Translations under genes and position numbers: made by a program
Source of the DNA: Pseudomonas sp. 8O
Lineage (GTDB): Bacteria; Pseudomonadota; Gammaproteobacteria; Pseudomonadales; Pseudomonadaceae
DNA length: 64,000 nucleotides
Assembly (NCBI RefSeq): GCF_902506495.1
Contig: NZ_LR733267.1
Span: forward strand, 248,001-312,000
Direction: 5' to 3'
The notes under the pieces: model-generated
The model's database searches: none
Seen by the model: the letters and a program-made list of their open reading frames with translations, nothing else
What the model was told of the DNA's origin: nothing
Part shown: positions 32,699 through 40,533 of the stretch, piece by piece
Position numbering within the stretch: position 1 is the stretch's first letter
How the letters are laid out: each line of letters starts with the position of its first letter

Positions 32699-32757
32699 GC
32701 ACTCTCCTCGTAACGCTCGGAGGAGGTTTGCGCCCGTAAGCGAATCAGCTTGCCAAG

Positions 32758-32784
32758 ATAGACTCGGGTCTTACGCAAAAGTTC
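32758..32784 (-). promoter_or_regulatory. Proximal AlgU-dependent promoter of algU
   Basis: Minus-strand GAACTT (32784-32779) and TCTAT (32762-32758) are exactly 16 bases apart, matching the AlgU/RpoE consensus GAACTT-N16-TCTGA closely. The inferred start site leaves a leader of about 55 bases before algU. Confidence 0.75.
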
Positions 32785-32951
32785 TCCCCTCCAAGCAAGC
32801 TTCCCGCAGAGTTTTCTTCCCTCTGCCTGGAATGGCGCGAGCGAAACCTTTCCGCTCGCGCAAATAATCTTATCGCCGCTCATTTCCACATCCTCCGCTG
32901 ACTTCAGATGCAGGCACGCGCAAGCGCTCTCCCTTATATGGGCGACCCTCT

Positions 32952-32978
32952 ATGGAACCTTAATGACTAAGAAAGTTC
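32952..32978 (-). promoter_or_regulatory. Distal AlgU-type promoter of algU
   Basis: Minus-strand GAACTT (32978-32973), a 16-base spacer and TCCAT (32956-32952). The weaker -10 and greater distance suggest a secondary promoter; several algU promoters are known in P. aeruginosa. Confidence 0.55.
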
Positions 32979-33064
32979 CCGAGCACCGTGGTCGGTCATA
33001 AGCCACCTATTGTGCCGATGCCCCTCTCTATATACTAGGGCTCGCTTTCACGCGGAACTCGGAC

Positions 33065-34696
33065 ATGAGCCTACACTTGCAGCACGATGTTCTGGTCATC
33101 GGCAGCGGCGCCGCTGGCCTGACACTCGCCCTCACCCTGCCTTCCCATCTGCGCATCGCAGTATTGAGCAAAGGCAAGCTGGCCAATGGCTCGACCTACT
33201 GGGCGCAAGGCGGCGTGGCAGCCGTTCTGGACGATACCGACACGGTCGAATCCCACGTCGCCGACACCCTCAATGCCGGTGCAGGCCTGTGCAGCGAAGA
33301 CGCCGTGCGCTTCACCGTAGAACACAGCCGCGAGGCCATCCAGTGGCTGATCGACCAGGGCGTCCCCTTCACCCGGGACGATGAAACCGCGCGAGAGGAT
33401 GGCGGCTTCGAGTTCCACCTGACCCGCGAGGGCGGCCACAGCCATCGACGCATCATCCACGCTGCCGACGCAACTGGCGCTGCAATTTTCAACACCCTGC
33501 TGGAACAGGCCCGGCAACGCCCGAACATCGAACTGCTGGAGCAGCGCGTCGCCGTCGACCTGATCACCGAACGCAAGCTCGGCCTGGTTGGCGAGCGCTG
33601 CCTGGGCGCTTACGTACTGGATCGTGATCGCGGTGAAGTGGATACCTTCAGCGCGCGCTTCGTGATTCTCGCCACCGGCGGCGCGGCCAAGGTCTACCTC
33701 TATACCAGCAACCCGGATGGTGCCTGTGGCGACGGCATCGCCATGGCCTGGCGTGCTGGCTGTCGCGTCGGCAATCTGGAGTTCAACCAGTTCCACCCTA
33801 CCTGCCTGTATCACCCGCAGGCCAAGAGCTTCCTGATCACCGAAGCCGTTCGCGGCGAAGGCGGCCTGCTCAAGCTGCCCAATGGCGAACGCTTCATGCA
33901 GCGTTTCGATGAGCGCGCCGAGCTGGCGCCGCGCGATATCGTTGCCCGCGCCATCGACCATGAAATGAAGCGCCTGGGTGTCGACTGTGTATACCTGGAC
34001 ATCAGCCACAAGCCGGCCGAGTTCATCAAGAGTCACTTCCCCACCGTCTACGAACGCTGCCTGGGCTTTGGCATCGACATCACCAAGCAGGCCATTCCGG
34101 TCGTACCGGCGGCGCATTACACCTGCGGCGGCGTGGTGGTCGACCAGCATGGCCGCACCGATGTGCCCGGCCTTTACGCCATCGGCGAAACCAGCTTCAC
34201 TGGCCTGCACGGCGCCAACCGCATGGCCAGCAATTCGCTGCTCGAATGCTTCGTTTATGCGCGTTCGGCCTGCGCCGATATCACCGGGCAGCTGGACGCC
34301 ATCGACATGCCCGCCAACCTGCCGGGCTGGGACGCCAGCCAGGTGACCGACTCAGACGAGGACGTGATCATCGCCCACAACTGGGATGAACTGCGCCGCT
34401 TCATGTGGGACTACGTCGGCATCGTACGCACCAACAAACGCCTGCAGCGCGCGCAACACCGCGTGCGCCTGCTGCTGGACGAGATCGACGAGTTCTATTC
34501 GAACTACAAGGTCAGTCGCGACCTGATCGAGCTGCGCAACCTCGCACTGGTCGCCGAGCTGATGATCAGCTCGGCCATGCAGCGCCATGAAAGCCGCGGC
34601 CTGCATTACACCCTCGACTATCCCGAGCAGTTGGCCGAAGCCCGCGATACTATTCTGACGCCGACGCCCCAGGCTCAGCCCAGCGCCGCCGGCTGA
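33065..34696 (+). CDS. nadB: L-aspartate oxidase NadB
   Basis: Oxidises L-aspartate to iminoaspartate, the first step of NAD synthesis, with FAD. The 543-residue product has the dinucleotide-binding motif VLVIGSGAAGLTLAL (about 10-24), the active-site region GSTYWAQGGVAAVL (about 43-56), HSHRRIIHA, FNQFHPTCLY, and GLYAIGETSFTGLHGANRMASNSLLECFVYA near the C-terminal FAD site. The final 47 bases overlap the 3' end of the convergent ygfX-like gene. Divergence from algU matches P. aeruginosa. Confidence 0.96.
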   Translation: MSLHLQHDVLVIGSGAAGLTLALTLPSHLRIAVLSKGKLANGSTYWAQGGVAAVLDDTDTVESHVADTLNAGAGLCSEDAVRFTVEHSREAIQWLIDQGVPFTRDDETAREDGGFEFHLTREGGHSHRRIIHAADATGAAIFNTLLEQARQRPNIELLEQRVAVDLITERKLGLVGERCLGAYVLDRDRGEVDTFSARFVILATGGAAKVYLYTSNPDGACGDGIAMAWRAGCRVGNLEFNQFHPTCLYHPQAKSFLITEAVRGEGGLLKLPNGERFMQRFDERAELAPRDIVARAIDHEMKRLGVDCVYLDISHKPAEFIKSHFPTVYERCLGFGIDITKQAIPVVPAAHYTCGGVVVDQHGRTDVPGLYAIGETSFTGLHGANRMASNSLLECFVYARSACADITGQLDAIDMPANLPGWDASQVTDSDEDVIIAHNWDELRRFMWDYVGIVRTNKRLQRAQHRVRLLLDEIDEFYSNYKVSRDLIELRNLALVAELMISSAMQRHESRGLHYTLDYPEQLAEARDTILTPTPQAQPSAAG

Positions 34697-35117
34697 ACTT
34701 CAGACGCAAGCGCAGGCGCCGATGCTGCTCGGGCGCCAACATATCGCGGGCAATGCACAGCCCGCGACTGAAACGCTGGCCTGGCAGGCGATAGCGCAGC
34801 ACTACCGCCAGGGGTAACGCCAGACTGTCACGGCGCAGCTGCACCGCCTGCCAGCCAGCTGCAGCACTGTATAGATGCCAGCCGAATCCATCACGGCGCA
34901 ACCCGGTGATGGCTTGCGGTGCAGTCAACAGGACATGTCGCGGCAGCACCCAGGCCGCATGTGCCAGGCACACCGCGAGTGACAGCAGCTTTGACCAGAT
35001 GGGAATGTCGGCCAGCCACGGCGCCAGCAAGGCCAGCGCCAGGACCGACAGATAGAGCCTCAGCAGCCAGCGCGATGGCCGCCAACGGCACTCGAAGACA
35101 TCACTTGGGTTGGACAC
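34650..35117 (-). CDS. YgfX-like membrane protein (PA0760-type)
   Basis: A 155-residue protein with two adjacent membrane helices (about 18-36 and 41-60; LYLSVLALALLAPWLADIP) and a basic C-terminal part, the layout of YgfX/CptA, partner of SdhE (CptB). It overlaps the sdhE end by 17 bases, the same arrangement as E. coli sdhE-ygfX. Its 3' end overlaps nadB by 47 bases on the opposite strand. Function in Pseudomonas is uncertain. Confidence 0.8.
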   Translation of the reverse strand: MSNPSDVFECRWRPSRWLLRLYLSVLALALLAPWLADIPIWSKLLSLAVCLAHAAWVLPRHVLLTAPQAITGLRRDGFGWHLYSAAAGWQAVQLRRDSLALPLAVVLRYRLPGQRFSRGLCIARDMLAPEQHRRLRLRLKFSRRRWAEPGASASE

Positions 35118-35355
35118 GGTCCAGGATCATTCGCACGATGTGGCGCAGGTCGGCATCATCGGGTTCGCCGCGCTGCATGAACCAGCCGAACATGTCCTGA
35201 TCCTCGCACTCCAGCAGCTTGCGGTAGCGCGCCTGGTTCTCGGCATCCAGGCTCGGGTACACCTCCCTGACGAAAGGCACCAGCAGCACGTCCAGTTCCA
35301 ACATGCCCCGGCGGCTATGCCAGAACAGGCGATTCAGTTCACTTTGCTCAACCAT
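35101..35355 (-). CDS. sdhE: FAD assembly factor SdhE
   Basis: Promotes covalent flavinylation of succinate dehydrogenase SdhA. The 84-residue product starts MVEQSELNRLFWHSRRGMLELD, with the RGMxE motif characteristic of SdhE/YgfY, followed by a five-helix bundle (FVREVYPSLDAENQARYRKLLECEDQDMFGWF). A longer frame upstream adds unrelated residues; this ATG has GGAG upstream. It is divergent from ygfZ. Confidence 0.93.
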   Translation of the reverse strand: MVEQSELNRLFWHSRRGMLELDVLLVPFVREVYPSLDAENQARYRKLLECEDQDMFGWFMQRGEPDDADLRHIVRMILDRVQPK

Positions 35356-35432
35356 GCAACGGACTCCTCGAACGAGGGCGGCAGTATAACGATGAATTGC
35401 CTCGCTGTTCACCGAGACGCTGCGCAATTGCG

Positions 35433-35462
35433 CTGACAAGGCCCCTCCCCGCCCACTATGAT
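35433..35462 (+). promoter_or_regulatory. Sigma-70 promoter of ygfZ
   Basis: CTGACA (35433-35438) and TATGAT (35457-35462) are 18 bases apart, each one change from consensus, 38 bases before the ygfZ ATG. Confidence 0.55.
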
Positions 35463-35500
35463 GAGGGCCCTGACCTTTATTCAGTGATTCGATTTGCACC

Positions 35501-36442
35501 ATGGCCGATAGAGCTTACTTCACACTCCTCGATCACGAAGGCCTGCTCGCAGTACGCGGCGCGGACGCAGCCAAGTTCCTGCAGGGCCAAGTGACCTGCA
35601 ACCTCAATTACCTCAGTGCCAGCCAGTCCAGCCTTGGCGCCCGCTGCACGCCCAAGGGCCGCATGCTGTCGAGCTTTCGCATCGTCCCGGTGGAAGACGG
35701 CTACCTGCTGGCCATGGCGCGCGAGCTGATCGAGTCGCAGCAGGCCGATCTGCAGAAATATGCCGTGTTCTCCAAATCCAGGCTCAGCGACGAAAGCGCC
35801 GCCTGGGTCCGCTTTGGTCTGGCGGGCGCCGATGCCGTGCTGAGCGAGCTCGATCTGCAGTTGGGCACCGCCAGTGATTCCCTGGCCAGCGCCGGCCAAC
35901 TGCTCGCCGTACGCCTGAGCGATGGCCGCGCCGAACTCTGGGCGCCAGCAGAGGACGCGCAAAAGCTGCAAGCCCGCCTGGCCGCCCAGCTGCCGCAGGC
36001 GCCACTGAACGACTGGTTACTGGCCCAGGTACGGGCGGGCGTGGGCCAGGTCTTCGGCGCCACACGTGAGCTGTTCATACCGCAGATGATCAACCTGCAA
36101 GCCCTGGGCGGTGTGAGCTTCAAGAAAGGCTGCTACACCGGCCAGGAAATCGTCGCGCGCATGCAGTACCTGGGCAAGCTCAAGCGCCGCCTGCAGCGCC
36201 TGCGTCTGGTCGCTGCAGAGCTACCGGCCGTCGGCGTTGAATTGTTCTCACCGGTGCATGGCTCCAGCGTTGGCGAAGTGGTGCTGGCGGCCCAAGCCGG
36301 CGACGCCATCGAGCTGCTCGCCGTGTTGCAGGAAGACGCCGTGAACGACGGCCGCATTCATCTCGGCAGCAGTGAAGGCCCGACACTGACCCTGCTCGAT
36401 CTGCCTTATCAGCTGGACGCCAATCTGGAAATCCAGCGCTGA
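35501..36442 (+). CDS. ygfZ: Folate-binding protein YgfZ
   Basis: A tetrahydrofolate-dependent protein that supports assembly and repair of some iron-sulfur enzymes. The 313-residue product has the GcvT-like fold; the conserved signature KKGCYTGQEIVARMQYLGKLKRRL is split around the Cys at about residue 210 (KGCYTGQE). The N-terminal VRGADAAKFLQGQVTCNL motif is also typical. It is divergent from sdhE, 145 bases apart, and followed by an HDOD gene. Confidence 0.92.
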   Translation: MADRAYFTLLDHEGLLAVRGADAAKFLQGQVTCNLNYLSASQSSLGARCTPKGRMLSSFRIVPVEDGYLLAMARELIESQQADLQKYAVFSKSRLSDESAAWVRFGLAGADAVLSELDLQLGTASDSLASAGQLLAVRLSDGRAELWAPAEDAQKLQARLAAQLPQAPLNDWLLAQVRAGVGQVFGATRELFIPQMINLQALGGVSFKKGCYTGQEIVARMQYLGKLKRRLQRLRLVAAELPAVGVELFSPVHGSSVGEVVLAAQAGDAIELLAVLQEDAVNDGRIHLGSSEGPTLTLLDLPYQLDANLEIQR

Positions 36443-36488
36443 CTAAACTTCCCCGGCACCGTATCGGATTGCCTAAGAGAGCCATTTC

Positions 36489-37325
36489 ATGAGCAAGCTT
36501 GCCGAAAAAGTCCAACAGGAATTGATCCACGCCATCGAGAACGATGAGCTGGTGCTGCCCACCCTGCCCGAGGTGGCATTGCGTGTGCGTGAAGCAGCGG
36601 AAGACCCGGATATCGGCATCCCGCAGATCAGCAAGGTAATCGGTAACGACGCTGCCCTCACCGCGCGCATCATCAAGGTGGTCAACAGCCCGCTGCTGCG
36701 CAGCAACAAGGAAATCACCGACCTGCAGATGGCCGTCAGCCGCCTGGGCATCAACTACACCTGCAACCTGGCCACAGGCCTGGCCATGGAGCAGATGTTC
36801 CAGGCCACCAGCGACGTGGTCGATCGCAAGATGCGCGAGGTATGGAACAAAAGCACCGAGATCGCCGGTATCTGTCACGTGCTGTGCCGTCACTACACCC
36901 GCCTGATGCCGGACCAGGCCACGCTCGCTGGCCTGGTGCACCAGATCGGTGTGCTGCCGATCCTCACCTACGCCGAAGAGCACAACGAACTGCTGGCCGA
37001 CTCCATCAGCCTCAACCACGTGATCGAGCAGATTCACCCGATCATCGGCGACAAGATCCTGCGCACCTGGGAGTTCCCCGAGCCTATCGCCATCGTGCCG
37101 AGCCAGTACCTGGACTTCACGCGCGACTCGGCCAAGGTCGATTACGTCGATATCGTCCAGGTCGCCACGCTGCAGAGCTACCTGGGCAGCGAGCACCCCT
37201 ACACCCAACTGGACTGGAGCAAGGTGCCGGCGTTCGCCAAGCTCGGCCTTGACCCGCAGGTCGACATGCAGGCCGACGAAGACCTCTCCGCCGCCATGGA
37301 AGCGGCCATGAGCATGCTGCAATAA
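36489..37325 (+). CDS. HDOD-domain protein
   Basis: A 278-residue single-domain HDOD protein: LPTLPEVALRVREAAEDPD (about 22-40), ISKVIGNDAALTARIIKVVNSPL (about 46-68) and LAGLVHQIGVLPIL (about 147-160). Such proteins act in signalling, often with c-di-GMP or two-component partners; no catalytic HD metal set is seen. The ATG at 36489 follows AAGAGAGCC. It is 46 bases after ygfZ, so it may share that transcript. Function unknown. Confidence 0.85.
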   Translation: MSKLAEKVQQELIHAIENDELVLPTLPEVALRVREAAEDPDIGIPQISKVIGNDAALTARIIKVVNSPLLRSNKEITDLQMAVSRLGINYTCNLATGLAMEQMFQATSDVVDRKMREVWNKSTEIAGICHVLCRHYTRLMPDQATLAGLVHQIGVLPILTYAEEHNELLADSISLNHVIEQIHPIIGDKILRTWEFPEPIAIVPSQYLDFTRDSAKVDYVDIVQVATLQSYLGSEHPYTQLDWSKVPAFAKLGLDPQVDMQADEDLSAAMEAAMSMLQ

Positions 37326-37333
37326 AAGCATCT

Positions 37334-37420
37334 CGCCACGGATGGCAAAAAATTGTCGGGAGCAATTTTTGACGTCGCTGCGTGGCGGCCCGAAGGGTGA
37401 TCTACAGGGATGTAGATCAC
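37334..37420. repeat. Nested inverted-repeat element
   Basis: CGCCACG (37334) and CGTGGCG (37381) enclose a hairpin AAAAATTG / CAATTTTT (37348-37370); directly after lies a perfect 10-bp dyad, arms GTGATCTACA and TGTAGATCAC (37397-37420). The A/T hairpin would act as a terminator for the HDOD gene. A similar A/T hairpin occurs at 60556-60585. Confidence 0.55.
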
Positions 37421-37464
37421 AAAATACCTCTACACTCGAACGACTCGCTCGAGGAAGTAGAGCC

Positions 37465-38220
37465 ATGCGTTACACATTCGTCCTGCTCGTCCTGCTGCTC
37501 GGCAGCACCCAGGCTGCCGAACAGGTACGTCTGACCAACGGCGAATGGCCGCCCTATCTCGGTGAAACCCTGCCCCACCATGGTGTGGTCTCACGCATCG
37601 TCGCCGAAGCCTTCGCACTGCAGGGCGTCGAAGTGCAGTGGGAATTTCATCCCTGGGCACGCTCGCTGAAAATGGCCGAACAGGGCCGGCGCGACGGCAG
37701 CGCCGTCTGGCTTGCCAACCCCGAACGTGAACAGCGCTTTCACATCAGCGAGCCGGTGGTCGAAAGCGGCTACTACCTGTTTCATCGCAAGAACCATGCG
37801 TTTGACTGGAACGATGTCGAGGATCTGCGCGGCCTGCGCATTGCCGGCACTCGTGGCTATGACTACGGCGAAGCCTTTGAACGCGCCGAAGCCGCCGGTG
37901 AACTCGAGGTGGCGCGCCTGACCGGTGATGAACAGGGCTTGCGTCAGTTGCTGGCCGGAAGGGTCGATCTGTTTCCTGTGGACAAGGTGGTGGGCTTCGA
38001 CCTGCTCTATCAGAAATTCAGCGCCGCCGAACGCCAGCGCCTGAGTTTTCATCGCAAGCCCCTGCGCAGCGACAGCCTGCACCTGCTGCTGTCGCGAGAG
38101 GTGCCGGGCAATGCCGAGCTGATGCAGCGTTTCAATCGTGGCCTGAATCAATTGCGCGACAGCGGCAAGATTTCCCAGTACCTGCTTGAGATTCAGCAGC
38201 CGCTAAGCCTCAGCCACTGA
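37465..38220 (+). CDS. Periplasmic solute-binding-like protein (SBP family 3)
   Basis: A 251-residue secreted protein: signal peptide about 1-18 (VLLVLLLGSTQAAEQ), then an SBP_bac_3-like fold (LTNGEWPPYLGETLPHHGVVSRIVAEAF; WEFHPWARSLKMAEQG; LRGLRIAGTRGYDYGE). It has no transporter genes beside it, so it may be an orphan receptor or a signalling domain. The start is the ATG at 37465 with AGGAAG upstream; an earlier in-frame stretch lies in the repeat. Its 3' end overlaps the convergent tctE by 18 bases. Confidence 0.8.
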   Translation: MRYTFVLLVLLLGSTQAAEQVRLTNGEWPPYLGETLPHHGVVSRIVAEAFALQGVEVQWEFHPWARSLKMAEQGRRDGSAVWLANPEREQRFHISEPVVESGYYLFHRKNHAFDWNDVEDLRGLRIAGTRGYDYGEAFERAEAAGELEVARLTGDEQGLRQLLAGRVDLFPVDKVVGFDLLYQKFSAAERQRLSFHRKPLRSDSLHLLLSREVPGNAELMQRFNRGLNQLRDSGKISQYLLEIQQPLSLSH

Positions 38221-39600
38221 CAGCGGAAATTCGACACGCACGCGCAGGCCATGCGGGTGCGCCTGATGCAGGCTGATTCGAGCCTGATGGGCGCGGCAGA
38301 TTTCGCCAACGATGGCCAGTCCCAGGCCTGCACCATTACCCAGGCTGCTGCGCCGGTAGAAACGCTCGAAGACTTTCTCATGCTCGGCCTCGGGAATGCC
38401 CGGACCGTCATCCTCGACCTCCAGCACCACCGGCGCAAGTACGCGGATGATCAGGTTGCCACCGGCTGGCGTATGCGCCAACGCGTTATCCAGCAGGTTG
38501 TTCAGCAACTCGTTGAGCAACGTGGGCTCGCCATCGATCCACACCGGCTGATCGGCCTCCAGCGCCAGTGCGACACCACGGGCGTGAGCCAGTGGCGCCA
38601 TAGCCAGACCCAGTTCACGCGCCAGTTGGCTGAGGTCGATACGTTGGGCGCCGCCTTCGGTAATGGCTCGCGCACCACTCTCGATACGCGCCAGGGACAG
38701 CAGTTGATTGGCCAGCGAAGTCAGGCGATCACCTTGCTGCGCTACCTGCTCAAGAGTGCTGCGCCATTCTTCGGGCTGTTCGGCACGCAAGCCCAGGGTG
38801 ATTCGCGCTTTAAGCGCTGCCAGCGGCGTGCGCAACTCATGGGCGGCATCGGCTATGAACTGCGACTGCCGTTCGAACAGACCGCGCAACCGCTCGTTGA
38901 ACTGGTTCAACGCCTCCACCAGCGGCAGTACCTCTCGCGGCAGACCGCTGCCCGGCAGCGGCTGCAGGTCGTCGCTGGCCCTTTCGGCCACCTCCCGGCG
39001 CAGCGCCTCCAGCGGCCTCAAGGCCAGGTTCACGGCCAACCAAACCAGCAGCAGCGCACAGACTGAGAGCAACCCCATGCGCCACAAGGTGCCTATCAGC
39101 AGCTCACGGGCCATGCGCTCGCGCGCGCCCTGGGTCTCTGCCACACGGATCTCAGCGATGCCATTGAGCTGCGGTTCGCTGACCGGTTGCAGCAGGCTGA
39201 CCACCCGCACGCCCTGTCTGCGGTACTCGGCGTCGTAGAAGTGTGCCAGCGCCGGATAATCGTCAGTACGCGGCGTGCCCGGCGGCGCGGGTGGCAGGTC
39301 CTCATAACCCGAGACCTGATTACCCTGCAGGTCGAGCACCTGATAGTAGATGCGCCCGGCGCTGTCGTAGGCGAAGGTATCCAGTGCCACATAAGGAATA
39401 TTGGCGCGCAGCCGACCGTCCTCCGCGTAAAGACCATCGGCCACCGCCCGCGCCGAAGCCAGCAACGTGCGGTCATAGGCGGTGTCGGCTGCACGGCGCG
39501 CACTCCAGTAGGCACTAAAACTGCTCAGCAGCAGGATCAGCGACAGCAGCAGCGCCAGGCGCCGCAGCAGACGCCCGCGCAGACTGACGCCACGACTCAT
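38203..39600 (-). CDS. tctE: Sensor histidine kinase TctE
   Basis: A membrane sensor for tricarboxylates. It has 465 residues: two membrane helices (about 11-31 and 173-192), a periplasmic sensor between them, a HAMP-like linker, the phosphoacceptor FIADAAHELRTPLAALKARITLG (about 248-270, split around His), and the ATPase with NNLLDNALAHTP, DDGPGIP and GAGLGLAIVGEI. It overlaps tctD by 4 bases. Matches PA0757 beside opdH-tctCBA. Confidence 0.94.
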   Translation of the reverse strand: MSRGVSLRGRLLRRLALLLSLILLLSSFSAYWSARRAADTAYDRTLLASARAVADGLYAEDGRLRANIPYVALDTFAYDSAGRIYYQVLDLQGNQVSGYEDLPPAPPGTPRTDDYPALAHFYDAEYRRQGVRVVSLLQPVSEPQLNGIAEIRVAETQGARERMARELLIGTLWRMGLLSVCALLLVWLAVNLALRPLEALRREVAERASDDLQPLPGSGLPREVLPLVEALNQFNERLRGLFERQSQFIADAAHELRTPLAALKARITLGLRAEQPEEWRSTLEQVAQQGDRLTSLANQLLSLARIESGARAITEGGAQRIDLSQLARELGLAMAPLAHARGVALALEADQPVWIDGEPTLLNELLNNLLDNALAHTPAGGNLIIRVLAPVVLEVEDDGPGIPEAEHEKVFERFYRRSSLGNGAGLGLAIVGEICRAHQARISLHQAHPHGLRVRVEFPLSVAEA

Positions 39601-40268
39601 GCCTCGACCGCTTCCAGCAAGTAGCCAAGGCCACGGAAGGTGACGATGCGTACGGCGCTGCCCTCGAGCTTCTTGCGCAGGCGGTGAATGTAGATTTCGA
39701 TGGCATCCGGGCTGGCGTCTTCGTCCAGACCGAACACCTGCGCCGCCAGTTGCTCCTTGCTCATCACCCTGCCCGGCCTGGCGATCATCGCCTCCAGCAC
39801 CGCCTGTTCCCGAGCTGTCAGGCTGAGCGCCTCGCCATTGAGGCTGAAACGACGCGCACCGAGGTCGTAGACCAGGTCGCCACAGCGCTGCAACTGCTCG
39901 CCGCCGAGCATGCTGCGCCGCAGCAGTGCCTTGACCCGGGCTTCGAGCTCGGTCAGTTCGAAGGGTTTGGCCAGGTAGTCATCGGCACCCAGATTGAGAC
40001 CATGTACACGATCCTTGACCTCGCCACGTGCGGTCAGCATCAGCACCGGCAACGTCTGGCCGCGGTCACGCAGGCGCGCCAACACGGCAAAGCCGTCCAG
40101 ACGAGGCAACCCGATGTCGAGAATCGCCAAGGCGTACTCTTCGCTGCACAGCGCAAGGTCAGCCGCGACGCCATCGTGCAGCACGTCCACAGTCCAGCCT
40201 GCACCGTTGAGCGCCTGGGCCACGCTTTCCGCCAATTGCGGATGGTCTTCGACCAGCAGAATCCGCAC
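39597..40268 (-). CDS. tctD: Response regulator TctD (OmpR family)
   Basis: A DNA-binding response regulator for tricarboxylate uptake. With the chosen GTG at 40266-40268 it is 223 residues (MRILLVEDHPQLAESVAQAL): receiver with acidic DH pair, phospho-Asp in AILDIGLPRLDG (about 51), Lys in ADDYLAKPFEL, and a C-terminal winged helix (SPDAIEIYIHRLRKKLEG). GGAGG lies just before this GTG; an ATG seven codons upstream lacks a site. It is divergent from opdH, its expected target. Confidence 0.93.
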   Translation of the reverse strand: MRILLVEDHPQLAESVAQALNGAGWTVDVLHDGVAADLALCSEEYALAILDIGLPRLDGFAVLARLRDRGQTLPVLMLTARGEVKDRVHGLNLGADDYLAKPFELTELEARVKALLRRSMLGGEQLQRCGDLVYDLGARRFSLNGEALSLTAREQAVLEAMIARPGRVMSKEQLAAQVFGLDEDASPDAIEIYIHRLRKKLEGSAVRIVTFRGLGYLLEAVEA

Positions 40269-40459
40269 CGCCACCTCCGACTGCAGCATCGTTAAAGGCG
40301 CGCAGTTTAGCGCCGTCACGGCTGCTGTGAATTGCTCAAATGCCAAAGCAGCATCTGTTTGCTGCCTGGCGTGACCTGCCACAACGCAACAACAGAGCGC
40401 GACGAAAATCTTTCGTTCATGAAAGCCTAGTGAAAGCTTGCCCTCATAGCATCGCTTCA

Positions 40460-40520
40460 AGGTGGCTTGATCCACCTGCTCAAGTGACCTGGCAGTGGTG
40501 CCAGGTCGCGACAAGAACAA
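40460..40520 (+). promoter_or_regulatory. Structured leader of opdH with Hfq/Crc-type motif
   Basis: Two successive dyads: AGGTGG / CCACCT (40460-40477) and a longer one, arms GACCTGGCA and TGCCAGGTC (40486-40507). The motif AAGAACAA (AAnAAnAA, 40513-40520) lies next, just before the Shine-Dalgarno TGGAGA. They could be TctD operators, a regulatory hairpin, or both. Confidence 0.45.
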
Positions 40521-40533
40521 AAATGGAGACCAC

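Larger units (their letters stand above)
32699..33064. other. Divergent algU-nadB intergenic region
   Basis: This 366-base gap holds the two AlgU-type promoters for algU, and on the nadB side a -10 hexamer TATACT at 33031-33036, 29 bases before the nadB ATG, with TTGTGC 15 bases upstream of it. No small gene is convincing here. Confidence 0.55.
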
